Of a DNA stretch of 64,000 bases, positions 35,123 through 43,790 are shown in pieces. Below the pieces are notes generated by a model. The model searched no databases. It saw nothing but the letters and a program-made list of their open reading frames with translations, and was not told the DNA's origin. Positions within the stretch are counted from its first letter, which is position 1, and the number at the start of each line of letters is the position of its first letter. The DNA lies in assembly GCF_001314325.1 (NCBI RefSeq), contig NZ_CP009430.1:62001-126000 (forward strand). The letters are read 5' to 3'. The position numbers and the translations under genes were made by a program. The DNA is from Sphingopyxis macrogoltabida. Lineage in GTDB: Bacteria > Pseudomonadota > Alphaproteobacteria > Sphingomonadales > Sphingomonadaceae.

Positions 35123-36298
35123 ATGACAGACGAACCCCAAGACGCGCTGGACGACAGCATCGCAGAGATTCGCGAGGCGGTACGAAGACTCTGTGCCGGC
35201 TTCCCCGGTTCCTATTGGCAAAGGCTTGATCGCGAGCGAACCTATCCGACCGAGTTTGTCGAAGCATTGGGCGCGTCGGGCTTCCTCTCGATCCTTATCC
35301 CCGAAGTCTACGGCGGTTCGGGCCTGGGTCTTGAGGCGGCGATCGCGGTTCTCGAGGAAATTCATGCATCGGGCTGCAATGGCGGCGCCTGCCATGCGCA
35401 GATATACACGATGGGTACGCTGCTGCGGCACGGATCGCCCGAACAGAAAATGCGATATCTGCCCAAGCTGGCGGACGGCTCATTGCGGCTTCAGGCTTTC
35501 GGCGTCACCGAACCGACGAGCGGCACCGATACAACGCGCATTGGCACCTTTGCCCGAAGGTCCGGCGATCATTATTATGTCAGTGGCCAGAAGATCTGGA
35601 TCAGCCGGGCCGAGCATAGCGACCTTCTCGTCCTTCTTGTGCGTACGACGGCGCTTGCCGACGTCGACAAGCCATCGGACGGGATGACGGTGCTCCTCGT
35701 CGACCTTCGCGACGCCGTCGGCAACGGATTGTCGATCCGGCCGATCAGGACGATGCTTAATCATGCGACCACCGAGCTCTTCTTCGACGAGCTTCCCGTA
35801 CCGGTCGAGAACCGTATCGGCGATGAAGGGCGCGGGTTCCGCTATATCCTCGACAGCATGAACGCCGAACGGATACTTATCGCCTCGGAATGTATCGGCG
35901 ATGGCCGATTTTTCGTCGATCGCGCGAGCGTCTATGCCCGCGAACGTTCAGTGTTCGGCCGTCCGATCGGCATGAATCAAGGCGTCCAGTTCCCAATTGC
36001 GCGCGCGCATATTGCGGTCGCGGCCGCCGCCGAAATGGTTCGGAAGGCAGCCAAGATGTTCGACGCGGGGACGGCCTGCGGCACGGAGGCCAATATGGCA
36101 AAGCTGCTGGCATCGGAGGCGTCCTGGCAGGCGGCGGACATGTGCGTCCAGACCCACGGCGGCTTCGGCTTTGCAGAGGAATATGACATCGAGCGCAAGT
36201 TTCGCGAGACGCGGTTGTATCAGGTCGCGCCGATTTCCACGAACCTCATCCTCAGCCATGTCGCGACACATGCGCTGGGATTGCCCAAATCGTTCTGA
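35123..36298 (+). CDS. Acyl-CoA dehydrogenase
   Basis: Full-length FAD acyl-CoA dehydrogenase of 391 residues. FAD-binding FGVTEPTSGTDTT near 131, ISRAEHSDL near 165, the QTHGGFGFAEEYDIERKFRETRLYQVAPIS region near 345-375 with the probable catalytic Glu and the FAD-contacting HGG. Its TGA overlaps the ATG of the CaiB transferase gene (TGATG region), so they are coupled. Introduces an alpha-beta double bond in an acyl-CoA made by the transferase. Confidence 0.92.
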   Translation: MTDEPQDALDDSIAEIREAVRRLCAGFPGSYWQRLDRERTYPTEFVEALGASGFLSILIPEVYGGSGLGLEAAIAVLEEIHASGCNGGACHAQIYTMGTLLRHGSPEQKMRYLPKLADGSLRLQAFGVTEPTSGTDTTRIGTFARRSGDHYYVSGQKIWISRAEHSDLLVLLVRTTALADVDKPSDGMTVLLVDLRDAVGNGLSIRPIRTMLNHATTELFFDELPVPVENRIGDEGRGFRYILDSMNAERILIASECIGDGRFFVDRASVYARERSVFGRPIGMNQGVQFPIARAHIAVAAAAEMVRKAAKMFDAGTACGTEANMAKLLASEASWQAADMCVQTHGGFGFAEEYDIERKFRETRLYQVAPISTNLILSHVATHALGLPKSF

Positions 36299-37428
36299 TG
36301 ACGCGTCCGCTCGAGGGACTGCTCGTCGTGTCGGTCGAACAGGCCGTTGCCGCGCCGCTTTGCTCCGCAAGGCTTGCGGACGCCGGTGCGCGCGTGATCA
36401 AGATCGAAAGGCCTGAAGGCGACTTTGCGCGCGGCTATGATCATGTGGTTCACGGTGAAAGCGCCTATTTCGTCTGGCTCAACCGCGGCAAGGAATCGAT
36501 CGCGCTGGACTTCAAGCAGCCGCAAGATGCCAGGTTGCTATCGAACATGATCGCCTCGGCAGATATCCTCATCCAGAATCTCGCGCCCGGCGCGATGGCG
36601 CGCGCCGGTTTCGGCTCGGCCGAATTGCGGAAACGGCACCCGCGGCTCATCACTTGCGACATTTCGGGATACGGCGAGGACGGCCCTCAGCGCGCAATGA
36701 AGGCATACGACCTCCTGATCCAGTGCGAAACGGGGCTCGCATCGATCACCGGCGCGCCGCAGGCACCGGGCCGCGTCGGCGTTTCCGTTGCGGATATCGG
36801 ATGCGGGATGAACGCCCACGCCGCCATCCTCGAGGCCCTCTATCATCGTGACCGGGTCGGAACGGGGCAGGGGATTGCCGTTTCGCTCTTCGACAGCCTG
36901 GCCGAATGGCTTGCCGTTCCCCTTCTGCATCAGGACTATGGTGGAAAAGCGCCGGAGCGTGTCGGGCTCGCGCACCCGGGAATTGCACCCTATGGCGCGT
37001 TCGTAGCAGCCGATGGCCGGCGGATCGTCATTGCCGTGCAGAACGAGCGCGAATGGGGACGGCTATGCGCCGGGGTCCTCGAACGGCCGATCCTGGCAAT
37101 CGATCCGAAATACGCGACCAACAGTCTGCGCGTGGCGAACAGGCCGGAACTCGATGCCGTGATCGCAGCCATTTTCGCGCAGCACCTGGCGCCGACGCTG
37201 GTTGCGCGATTGAAGCAGGCCGATGTGGCGTTTGCCGCGGTGAATTCGCTGGCAGACCTGACCGGGCATCCGCACCTCCGACGCATTACGGTTGGTAGCC
37301 CCACCGGGCCGGTAGGACTACCCGCTCCGCCGGTGGTGACGACATTGACCGACGGCGATTACGGGCAGGTGCCCGCGCTCGATGCTGACGGAAGCGCTTT
37401 GCGGGCGGAATTTGGTGCGCACGCCTGA
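36298..37428 (+). CDS. CaiB/BaiF family CoA-transferase
   Basis: Type III CoA-transferase of 376 residues. The N-terminal Rossmann-like GARVIKIERPEGDFAR region, GKESIALDFK near 60, and AYDLLIQCETGLASITG near 138 with the catalytic Asp that forms the aspartyl-CoA anhydride are all visible, along with the GGxG-type glycine loop GYGEDGP. Overlaps the upstream acyl-CoA dehydrogenase gene by one base. It likely activates the pathway acid using CoA from succinyl-CoA or another pathway ester. Confidence 0.92.
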   Translation: MTRPLEGLLVVSVEQAVAAPLCSARLADAGARVIKIERPEGDFARGYDHVVHGESAYFVWLNRGKESIALDFKQPQDARLLSNMIASADILIQNLAPGAMARAGFGSAELRKRHPRLITCDISGYGEDGPQRAMKAYDLLIQCETGLASITGAPQAPGRVGVSVADIGCGMNAHAAILEALYHRDRVGTGQGIAVSLFDSLAEWLAVPLLHQDYGGKAPERVGLAHPGIAPYGAFVAADGRRIVIAVQNEREWGRLCAGVLERPILAIDPKYATNSLRVANRPELDAVIAAIFAQHLAPTLVARLKQADVAFAAVNSLADLTGHPHLRRITVGSPTGPVGLPAPPVVTTLTDGDYGQVPALDADGSALRAEFGAHA

Positions 37429-37460
37429 AGTCCGGAACGGGGCACCTACCCGCCGTACGA

Positions 37461-38504
37461 TCACATGACGGGACGCGGCAGCGCTGCCACGCGTTCGGGG
37501 ATCCCGCCGCCGAGGCGCTTCACTTGCGCTGGCTGCGCCATAAGCTCATGCGGAAAGCCGAGGCTGACGGCGCTGGCCGCGTCGAGCTGGCCTTTCTGTT
37601 CGGACGAAAGCTCGATTTCGGTGGCACCGAGCGTGTCGAGCATCTGCGCATGCGTGCGCGGCCCCAGGATTGGCATGATGCCTCGCGACATGGCCCAAGC
37701 TATCGCCACTTGCGAAGGCGCTGCGCCGACATCGTCGGCAACGGCCAGCAACGTGTCCAGCACAGTCGTCCGCTCACTGCTGTCCTCAAACTGAACAAGC
37801 TTAGGAAAAGCGGTCGCCCGGCCTTCCTCGCCGCGCCGGTATTTGCCGGATAACATGCCCCCGCCAAGCGGCGACCATCCGGCCATTCCCAAACCAAAGG
37901 CTTCGGCCATCGGAATGATTTCGCGATCGGCGGTCCGCTCGAGCAGGCTGTATTCGAACTGCACGGCACATACGGGCGCCCAGCCGCGAAGTTCGGCGAG
38001 CGTCGATGCCCGTGCCGTCCGCCAAGCCGGAAAATCGGACAAGCCGATGTACAGGATCTTTCCGGCGCGAACGAGGTCATCCAGCCCGCGCATGATTTCG
38101 TCGATCGAGGTCACGCCGTCGGGCATATGAACCCACAGCAGATCGATCCTGTCGGTTTTTAGCCGCGCCAAGCTCCCTTCGACCGACTGTACCAAGTTCT
38201 TGCGCGCGTTGCCGATGGACAGCAGCGGCCGCTCGGGCGCTGGTTGCATCGTGTATTTGGATGCGAGGAGCAGTTCGTGACGCTTGGGCGCAACGAAGTC
38301 GGCCAACACTTCCTCCGCCTCGCCATATTGATAGCTGTCGGCGGTATCGATGAAGTTGCCGCCTCGTTCGACATAGGCATCGAAAATCCGGATCGCTTCG
38401 CCGGGATCGCACCCATATCCCCAGCGCGATCCGAACATGGCGGTGCCGAGGGCAAGCTGCGACACGCGCAAGCCGCTTCCGTGACCAAAGTGTATATATC
38501 GCAA
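37461..38504 (-). CDS. Aldo/keto reductase
   Basis: NADP-dependent aldo/keto reductase of 347 residues. Catalytic tetrad is visible: Asp and Tyr in DTADSYQYGE near 54, Lys in LLLASKYTMQ near 83 and His in LLWVHMPDG near 125. The barrel end carries the cofactor-binding AIAWAMSRGIMPILGPRTHAQ. Convergent with the CaiB gene and divergent from the NTF2-like gene, with its own GntR-type site 40 bases upstream. Confidence 0.92.
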   Translation of the reverse strand: MRYIHFGHGSGLRVSQLALGTAMFGSRWGYGCDPGEAIRIFDAYVERGGNFIDTADSYQYGEAEEVLADFVAPKRHELLLASKYTMQPAPERPLLSIGNARKNLVQSVEGSLARLKTDRIDLLWVHMPDGVTSIDEIMRGLDDLVRAGKILYIGLSDFPAWRTARASTLAELRGWAPVCAVQFEYSLLERTADREIIPMAEAFGLGMAGWSPLGGGMLSGKYRRGEEGRATAFPKLVQFEDSSERTTVLDTLLAVADDVGAAPSQVAIAWAMSRGIMPILGPRTHAQMLDTLGATEIELSSEQKGQLDAASAVSLGFPHELMAQPAQVKRLGGGIPERVAALPRPVM

Positions 38505-38543
38505 AACCGCATCTCCGCTCAGGGTCAGGCTATCATTGCCCGA

Positions 38544-38554
38544 TTGTCGGACAG
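38544..38554. promoter_or_regulatory. GntR/FCD-type operator candidate 11
   Basis: TTGTCGGACAG, one mismatch, 40 bases upstream of the aldo/keto reductase start. Confidence 0.6.
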
Positions 38555-38771
38555 TGTAGCGATTCGGCCGCAGCCGTCAACGGCCCGGATATACCCGGCC
38601 GATTGGCGGGCTTTCGGATATCTGCGTAATAAAAGGTCTGAATCGGCCGAATATCGCGCAAGATCGAGGATCGACGGCGAGGAAATTTGTCGAACACGGT
38701 GCGAAAGGGCGCCGGCCCTCCGCCGCCGACGAGACACAAGCCGGACTTGACGGCCGCCTTTTTTTGTTCGA

Positions 38772-38782
38772 TTGTCGGACGG
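38772..38782. promoter_or_regulatory. GntR/FCD-type operator candidate 12
   Basis: TTGTCGGACGG, two mismatches in the right arm, 34 bases upstream of the NTF2-like start; last copy seen going rightward. Confidence 0.55.
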
Positions 38783-38815
38783 AAATGATGCGCGACTTGG
38801 AGGGCTGGAGAGAGG

Positions 38816-39262
38816 ATGGCACTGTCAATCGATGATCGTCTGGCAATCGAGGAACTGCTCTACGACTATGCCACCGCCATGGAGGTGGGTACCGAAGACG
38901 ATCTCGTTGCCCTGTTCACGGGCGACTGCGCACTCGACAGCGTCGTCCACGGCGACAAGTCCGGCGAAGAGGTCATCAGGGAAAAATCGCGACGCTCGCA
39001 AAAGAACCGGCACCTCTACCGGCTGCGCCGGATGTTCACGAATTTCCGGATCAACGGGGATGGCGATCGGGCGCATATGACGGCCTGCTTCGCCGAGTTT
39101 CTGACCTATCTCACCCCCAAGCCGAACAACCCCTATCCGACGTCCGAGCTGATATATGTCGGCGAGTTCGACTGTGATGTTCGCAAAGTCGACGGCAAAT
39201 GGCTGTTCGAGCGCCGAGGCGTCAGTGTTGACTCCCACCTTGGCGTGAAATCCGGCCAATGA
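38816..39262 (+). CDS. SnoaL/NTF2-like cone-fold protein
   Basis: Protein of 148 residues with the SnoaL-like pattern: DDRLAIEELLYDYATAMEVGTEDDLVALFTGDCALD at the N-terminus, RRMFTNFRINGDGDRAHMTACFAEFL in the sheet, and a C-terminal W-containing strand (DGKWLFERRGV). Relatives include dehydratases, isomerases (scytalone dehydratase, ketosteroid isomerase-like) and subunits of ring dioxygenases. It is the first gene of a seven-gene operon, and its TGA overlaps the next ATG by 4 bases. Reaction unknown. Confidence 0.85.
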   Translation: MALSIDDRLAIEELLYDYATAMEVGTEDDLVALFTGDCALDSVVHGDKSGEEVIREKSRRSQKNRHLYRLRRMFTNFRINGDGDRAHMTACFAEFLTYLTPKPNNPYPTSELIYVGEFDCDVRKVDGKWLFERRGVSVDSHLGVKSGQ

Positions 39263-40467
39263 CGCCAGGACACGACATTCCCGCCAGGCTGGCCCGGCTC
39301 CGAGCCGTTATGGTCGCGAACGACTGGGATGCGGTCATTGCATCCTTACCCGAATCGGTTCTCTACCTCAGCGGCGCGCTCATCCATACGCAGCAACTGA
39401 TGCGGCGGCGGCAATGCGCGGTCGTTGCCGTGCGCGAAGGCACGGCGACCCTGGTCGTGGCGGAAGTGGAGCTGCCCCTCGCGCGGCGGATGGCCGGCGA
39501 TATGCCGATCCGCACCTATAACGAACTGACTGAATCGGCCTGCAGCGTAGCAGCAGCCATTTTGCGGGAGGGGAGCCGCGTGCCCGCGACGCTGGCCATC
39601 GAGCGCAGCTACCTGCCGGCCTTGGATCATGACGTCCTGACAGCCGCTTTGCCAACGACCCGGGTCATCGGGGGCGATGCTGAGCTCATGGCGCTGAGGC
39701 GGGCCAAGTCGCCGACGGAGCTCGCCGAACTTTGCGCCGGCGCGCAAACCATCGATCGGGCAATTGATGAAGCCATTCGGGCTGCACACCCCGGAATGCG
39801 CGAAGATGCGCTCTCCGAGCTTGTCCGCGCGAACATCCAGCGGATCGGCGGTGCGGGTGTCTCCTTGGCAAGCGGCATGGTCGCAGCGGGAGAGAATCTT
39901 CTTGTGCCGCATCATCATGCCGGGAGCCGCCCGCTTGAAGAAGGGGATGTGGTCAAGGTAGCCGGCCGTGCAACATTCCATGGCTATTACGCCCAACTGG
40001 CTCGAATGGCCGTTGTAGGCGCCGCGGCGCCGGAATTCGCCGACCGTTATGCGCGGTCCAGAGAGGCGCACCGATATCTTCTCGGCGCGTTGAGACCGGG
40101 CGTCCCGGCGGCGCAGGTCTACGAGGAAGTGATCTCGAAGCGAGAAGGGTTGCAACTTGCCGCGCGGCTTGCGCACGTCGGGCACAGCATGGGCCTCGAA
40201 TATATGGAGAGCCCGAAACTGGCGCCTGGATCGGACGAGCTGCTCGAGGCCGGCATGGTGATGCAAGCCACGACGGTAACCAATGACGCCGTGGCCGGAC
40301 TGATCCAGATCGTCGATATGGTTGCGATCGAAGCCGGCGGCGTTCGCATCCTGAGCGATGTGGTCGATACAACCACGCCACTTGTTATCGGGGCCGCGTC
40401 CGGTCCTGCTGCCTCGATGCCGGCCGACGCCGCGCCCCCGAAAAAAATGGAGAAGAGCAATGGCTGA
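39259..40467 (+). CDS. Creatinase-like M24-fold hydrolase without canonical metal ligands
   Basis: Protein of 402 residues with the creatinase N-domain and pita-bread C-domain of peptidase family M24. In metal-dependent relatives five residues (D, D, H, E, E) bind two metals; here the first two Asp positions read Ala and Gln (VVKVAGRATFHGYYAQLAR) and the first Glu position reads Gln (MVMQATTV), while the His in HVGHSMGLE is kept. Creatinase itself works without metal, so it may be a C-N or C-O hydrolase rather than an aminopeptidase. Overlaps the NTF2-like gene (ATGA) and the next gene by 8 bases. Confidence 0.85.
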   Translation: MTPGHDIPARLARLRAVMVANDWDAVIASLPESVLYLSGALIHTQQLMRRRQCAVVAVREGTATLVVAEVELPLARRMAGDMPIRTYNELTESACSVAAAILREGSRVPATLAIERSYLPALDHDVLTAALPTTRVIGGDAELMALRRAKSPTELAELCAGAQTIDRAIDEAIRAAHPGMREDALSELVRANIQRIGGAGVSLASGMVAAGENLLVPHHHAGSRPLEEGDVVKVAGRATFHGYYAQLARMAVVGAAAPEFADRYARSREAHRYLLGALRPGVPAAQVYEEVISKREGLQLAARLAHVGHSMGLEYMESPKLAPGSDELLEAGMVMQATTVTNDAVAGLIQIVDMVAIEAGGVRILSDVVDTTTPLVIGAASGPAASMPADAAPPKKMEKSNG

Positions 40468-41833
40468 AGTGATGGACAATCTCGTCCGGTTTCTGACGCA
40501 GACCCGCTATGAAGACCTGCCGACCGAAGTCGTCGATTACACCAAATTGCTTTGCCTCAGCCAGCTGGCGGCGGTCGTAGGCGGCGTCAACATGAAGGCA
40601 AGCAAGATTGTCTTCGATCAGGTCCAAACGGCAGGGGGCGCCGGCGAGGCGGGTGTCGCAGGGTATAATTGCAAGCTTCCGGTTGCGCAGGCCGCATTTT
40701 GCAATGCCGTGTTTGCCCACACGACCGAACTCGAGGATGACGCGTTTCCTGACCGGACGACGATCGGCACGATCATCCCCGCGATGTTCACGCTGGGGGA
40801 CGCGCTAAAGTCGAGCGGCCCCGCGCTGATCCAGTCGATCGTCCTCGGTTTCGATATCCAGGCCAAAATGGCTCTCATCTCGCGTGCGGGATATAAGGGC
40901 AGCATGGCCTTCTCGACGGGAGGCTGGGGCACCGCTGCCAGCGCGACGCGGCTTCTCGGGCTCGACGCCGACCAGACGCGGACGACAATGGCCATCGCGA
41001 CATCGCTCGTGGGCGGTCTTCTGCACCAGGTCCCGAGCATGATGCATTTCATGGAAAGCGGCGTGGCGGCGCGCGACGGGATTACCGCCGCTTATTGGGC
41101 GCGTGCGGGCATCACCGCCAACCCCGACATTATCGAGGTTCACGAAGGCTTCTGGGATATGTTCGCCCTCGATCGCGCCGACCTTGAAAAATATGGCGAG
41201 GCGCTCTCGGGCGAGCTTCGCCTGATGCGCGTCGGTATCAAGAAATATGGCTGCGCCTATCTGATGCAGCGTATCATCGATGGTGCGCTCGAATTGCGCG
41301 ACAATTCGCAATTCACCTACGATCAGGTCGAGAGCGTCCAGCTTCATATCGCACCATGGTTCGACGAATTCCTTCGCCGCAATCCGAAGACAGTTGACGA
41401 AGCGCGCTTCAGCGCCAGCCATGTCCTCGCCGGTGTGATCCTCGGTCGGCCGATCGACCTGGCGACGTTCAGCGACGAGGCGATCCACGATCCCGCCTAT
41501 CGCGATGCGGAAGACAAGATTACGCTCGTCATGCACGAAGAGCGCGGGAACATCCGTTTCGAAGGGCCCGACGAACTGGTCATCCGGCTGAAGGACGGCC
41601 GCGAACTCAGAAAGATGTGCGAAATCGCCCGAGGCTCGCCGCCGCACTATCTCTCGGTTGACGACGTCTGCGCCAAATTCCGTCAATGCGCCGGCTATAG
41701 CGGCTATCTTTCGGACGAGACGATCGATCGCATCTTCGAGACCGTCCTCAATCTCGACAAGGTCGAAGATGTCAGCGTTATCACCGACCTGCTGACCTTC
41801 AGCGAGAAGAGCGCATCGCGGCAGGCCGCCTGA
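40460..41833 (+). CDS. MmgE/PrpD family dehydratase-like protein
   Basis: Protein of about 457 residues of the family that includes 2-methylcitrate dehydratase and cis-aconitate decarboxylase. Recognisable segments are the N-terminal helical domain (LLCLSQLAAVVGG, FAHTTELEDDAF), the central QSIVLGFDIQAKMAL, MMHFMESGVAARDGITAAYWARAGIT and the C-terminal RFSASHVLAGVILGRPID. The ATG at 40460 follows GGAGAAG. Probably adds or removes water, or decarboxylates, on a small carboxylate; the substrate cannot be assigned. Confidence 0.87.
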   Translation: MAEVMDNLVRFLTQTRYEDLPTEVVDYTKLLCLSQLAAVVGGVNMKASKIVFDQVQTAGGAGEAGVAGYNCKLPVAQAAFCNAVFAHTTELEDDAFPDRTTIGTIIPAMFTLGDALKSSGPALIQSIVLGFDIQAKMALISRAGYKGSMAFSTGGWGTAASATRLLGLDADQTRTTMAIATSLVGGLLHQVPSMMHFMESGVAARDGITAAYWARAGITANPDIIEVHEGFWDMFALDRADLEKYGEALSGELRLMRVGIKKYGCAYLMQRIIDGALELRDNSQFTYDQVESVQLHIAPWFDEFLRRNPKTVDEARFSASHVLAGVILGRPIDLATFSDEAIHDPAYRDAEDKITLVMHEERGNIRFEGPDELVIRLKDGRELRKMCEIARGSPPHYLSVDDVCAKFRQCAGYSGYLSDETIDRIFETVLNLDKVEDVSVITDLLTFSEKSASRQAA

Positions 41834-41841
41834 GGAGGCTC

Positions 41842-41859
41842 AGCCGACTTCGGTCGGCT
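41842..41859. terminator. UUCG-loop hairpin between operon genes
   Basis: AGCCGAC-TTCG-GTCGGCT gives a perfect 7-bp stem with a stable UUCG tetraloop in the 50-base gap after the MmgE/PrpD gene. No T-run follows, so it is more likely a partial terminator or mRNA-stability element than a full stop. Confidence 0.5.
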
Positions 41860-41883
41860 CGGCAATATTACGGGAAAATCGAC

Positions 41884-42951
41884 ATGAAGACGAAAAAGCT
41901 CGGCGACCTCGAAGTGGGTGCGCAAGGACTTGGCTGCGCTGGCCTTACAGGTTTTTACGGGAGGCCATTCGACGGCGAGGCCGCCACCGCCGCGGTCACC
42001 GCGGCTCTGGATAGCGGCGTTACCTTCTTCGACACGTCGGACAGCTACGGCCACGCGACCGAATTCGGGTTCGGTTGCAACGAGGAGTTTCTCGGGAAAG
42101 CCTTGAAGGGGCGTCGCCATGAGGCCGTGATCGGCACCAAGTTCGGATTCTTGCCCTCGGCCGGCGGCATTCAGAACGGTGCGCATCTCTCGGAGCGCGG
42201 GGTCTCGGCCGCCACCGTGCGAGCCGATCCTGCCTATATCCGTTCAGCTTGCGAAGCCTCACTGAAACGCCTCGGCGTCGACTATATCGATCTCTACTTT
42301 GCGCATCGCCTCTCACCCGAGGTCCCGGTCGAGGAGACGATCGGCGCGATGGCCGGTCTGATCGAGGAAGGCAAAGTCGGTCATATCGGCCTCTGCGGCG
42401 TATCCGCCCATCTGCTCGAGAGGGCGGCCGCGGTCCATCCGATTGCTGCGCTCGAAAGCGAATGGTCGCTCTGGACGCGCGATATCGAACATGAGGTTCT
42501 GGCCGTCGCGCGTCGGCACAATATCGGCGTCGTCACCTATGCGCCCCTCGGCCGGGGATTTCTCACAGGTCAGCTGAAAACGTTCGAGGATTTGCCGCCT
42601 GACGACCTGCGCCGGACCTTTCCACGTTTTCAGGGAGACAATTTCCGGAAAAACCTCGAGCTGGTCGATCATATTCACGCACTGGCAAATAAGAAGGGGT
42701 GTACGGCCGCCCAGTTGGCGCTCGCCTGGCTCGACGCGAAGGGGCCGGACGTCGTCCCGATCCCGGGCGGCGAACGGCCGGAGTTTGTTCTCGACAATGT
42801 CGGCGCCCTCGCTGTCGACCTGTCGGACGAGGAAATCGCGGCGATGGACGACGTCTTCCCCCTCGGCGTGGCGTCGGGCGCCCGTTATGCCAATATGTCC
42901 AACGTCAGTGATGCGGTCGATATCGGTAAGCTCGAAACCACCAGGCAGTGA
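41884..42951 (+). CDS. Aldo/keto reductase
   Basis: Aldo/keto reductase of 355 residues. Tetrad: Asp and Tyr in DTSDSYGHA near 50, Lys in VIGTKFGF near 82, His in LYFAHRLSP near 140. It belongs to a different branch from the protein at 37461-38504, with a long insertion (GGIQNGAHLSERGV) between strands. A UUCG hairpin precedes it. Its TGA overlaps the GTG of the next gene by 4 bases. Likely reduces a ketone or aldehyde intermediate. Confidence 0.92.
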   Translation: MKTKKLGDLEVGAQGLGCAGLTGFYGRPFDGEAATAAVTAALDSGVTFFDTSDSYGHATEFGFGCNEEFLGKALKGRRHEAVIGTKFGFLPSAGGIQNGAHLSERGVSAATVRADPAYIRSACEASLKRLGVDYIDLYFAHRLSPEVPVEETIGAMAGLIEEGKVGHIGLCGVSAHLLERAAAVHPIAALESEWSLWTRDIEHEVLAVARRHNIGVVTYAPLGRGFLTGQLKTFEDLPPDDLRRTFPRFQGDNFRKNLELVDHIHALANKKGCTAAQLALAWLDAKGPDVVPIPGGERPEFVLDNVGALAVDLSDEEIAAMDDVFPLGVASGARYANMSNVSDAVDIGKLETTRQ

Positions 42952-43790
42952 CTGCGAGAGGGTCGAAATTTCCAGCGCCGCTCGTGCTTGCCAACATGAC
43001 GATTGGCGACGCGACGCCGATCGAGCTGATCGACGCCGCCGCTGCCGGTGGATTCGATGCGATTACGCTGCGTATCGTCGCGCCGTCGCCGCAGCACGCG
43101 ATCCAACCCGTCATCGGCAACGAACCGCTGCTGCGTGCGATCGCGGAGGCGGTCGATGCCACGGGGGTCCGTATTCAGGATATCGGCGGAATCTGGCTGG
43201 CTCCAGATACGGAAGTCGAGAATTTCGTACCGGCGTTCGAAACCGGCCAGCGGCTTGGCGCGACGAATTTCATGATGGGGGCGAACGACCCAGACGAGAT
43301 GCGCGCGACCGACAATCTGGCCCGTTTTTGTGAACTCGCCCGGCCGTTCGGCATCAAGGCCATGGTTGAATTCATCCCTTATAACCACACGCGTTCGCTC
43401 GTCGATGCCTGCAGGATGGTGGCTGCCGTCGGGAGCGACGCTGCCGGCGTCGTGGTCGATGCGCTGCATCTCGACCGGTCGGGTGCGCTCCCCGCCGACC
43501 TTGCCACGATCGATCCGGCGTTGATCGGTTATTGCCAGATCTGCGATGCTGTAGCCGAGCGTCCGCTCCTGGCCGACCTGCCGGTCGAAGCGCGGACGGG
43601 CCGTCTATATCCTGGCCAGGGCGCACTGCCGCTGATGGCGTTGCTCGATGTCATTCCGGACGGAATACCTATAGGCGTGGAAGCTCCGACCGCAGCCTAT
43701 GCCGATTTGTCGGCGGTGGAGAAGGGGCGGCTCTGCGGACTCGCGACGCACATGTTTCTCGAGCACTATATGCAGCGGGGCAGCCAGTGA
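42948..43790 (+). CDS. Sugar phosphate isomerase/epimerase-like TIM-barrel protein
   Basis: Protein of 280 residues, paralogue of the protein at 10756-11571. Probable metal-site strands are AMVEFIPYNHTRS (Glu), GVVVDALHLDRSG (Asp, His) and IGYCQICDA; the tail LYPGQGALPLMALLDVIPDG matches the paralogue. GTG start overlaps the upstream stop (GTGA), and its own TGA overlaps the next GTG, so it is embedded in a translationally coupled run. Reaction unknown. Confidence 0.83.
   Translation: MTARGSKFPAPLVLANMTIGDATPIELIDAAAAGGFDAITLRIVAPSPQHAIQPVIGNEPLLRAIAEAVDATGVRIQDIGGIWLAPDTEVENFVPAFETGQRLGATNFMMGANDPDEMRATDNLARFCELARPFGIKAMVEFIPYNHTRSLVDACRMVAAVGSDAAGVVVDALHLDRSGALPADLATIDPALIGYCQICDAVAERPLLADLPVEARTGRLYPGQGALPLMALLDVIPDGIPIGVEAPTAAYADLSAVEKGRLCGLATHMFLEHYMQRGSQ

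Larger units (their letters stand above)
38505..38815. other. Divergent promoter region without a gene
   Basis: 311-base gap between the aldo/keto reductase and the NTF2-like gene. It carries two operator candidates, one near each gene start (38544-38554 and 38772-38782). Short frames in between have no ribosome site and no family features. Confidence 0.55.
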
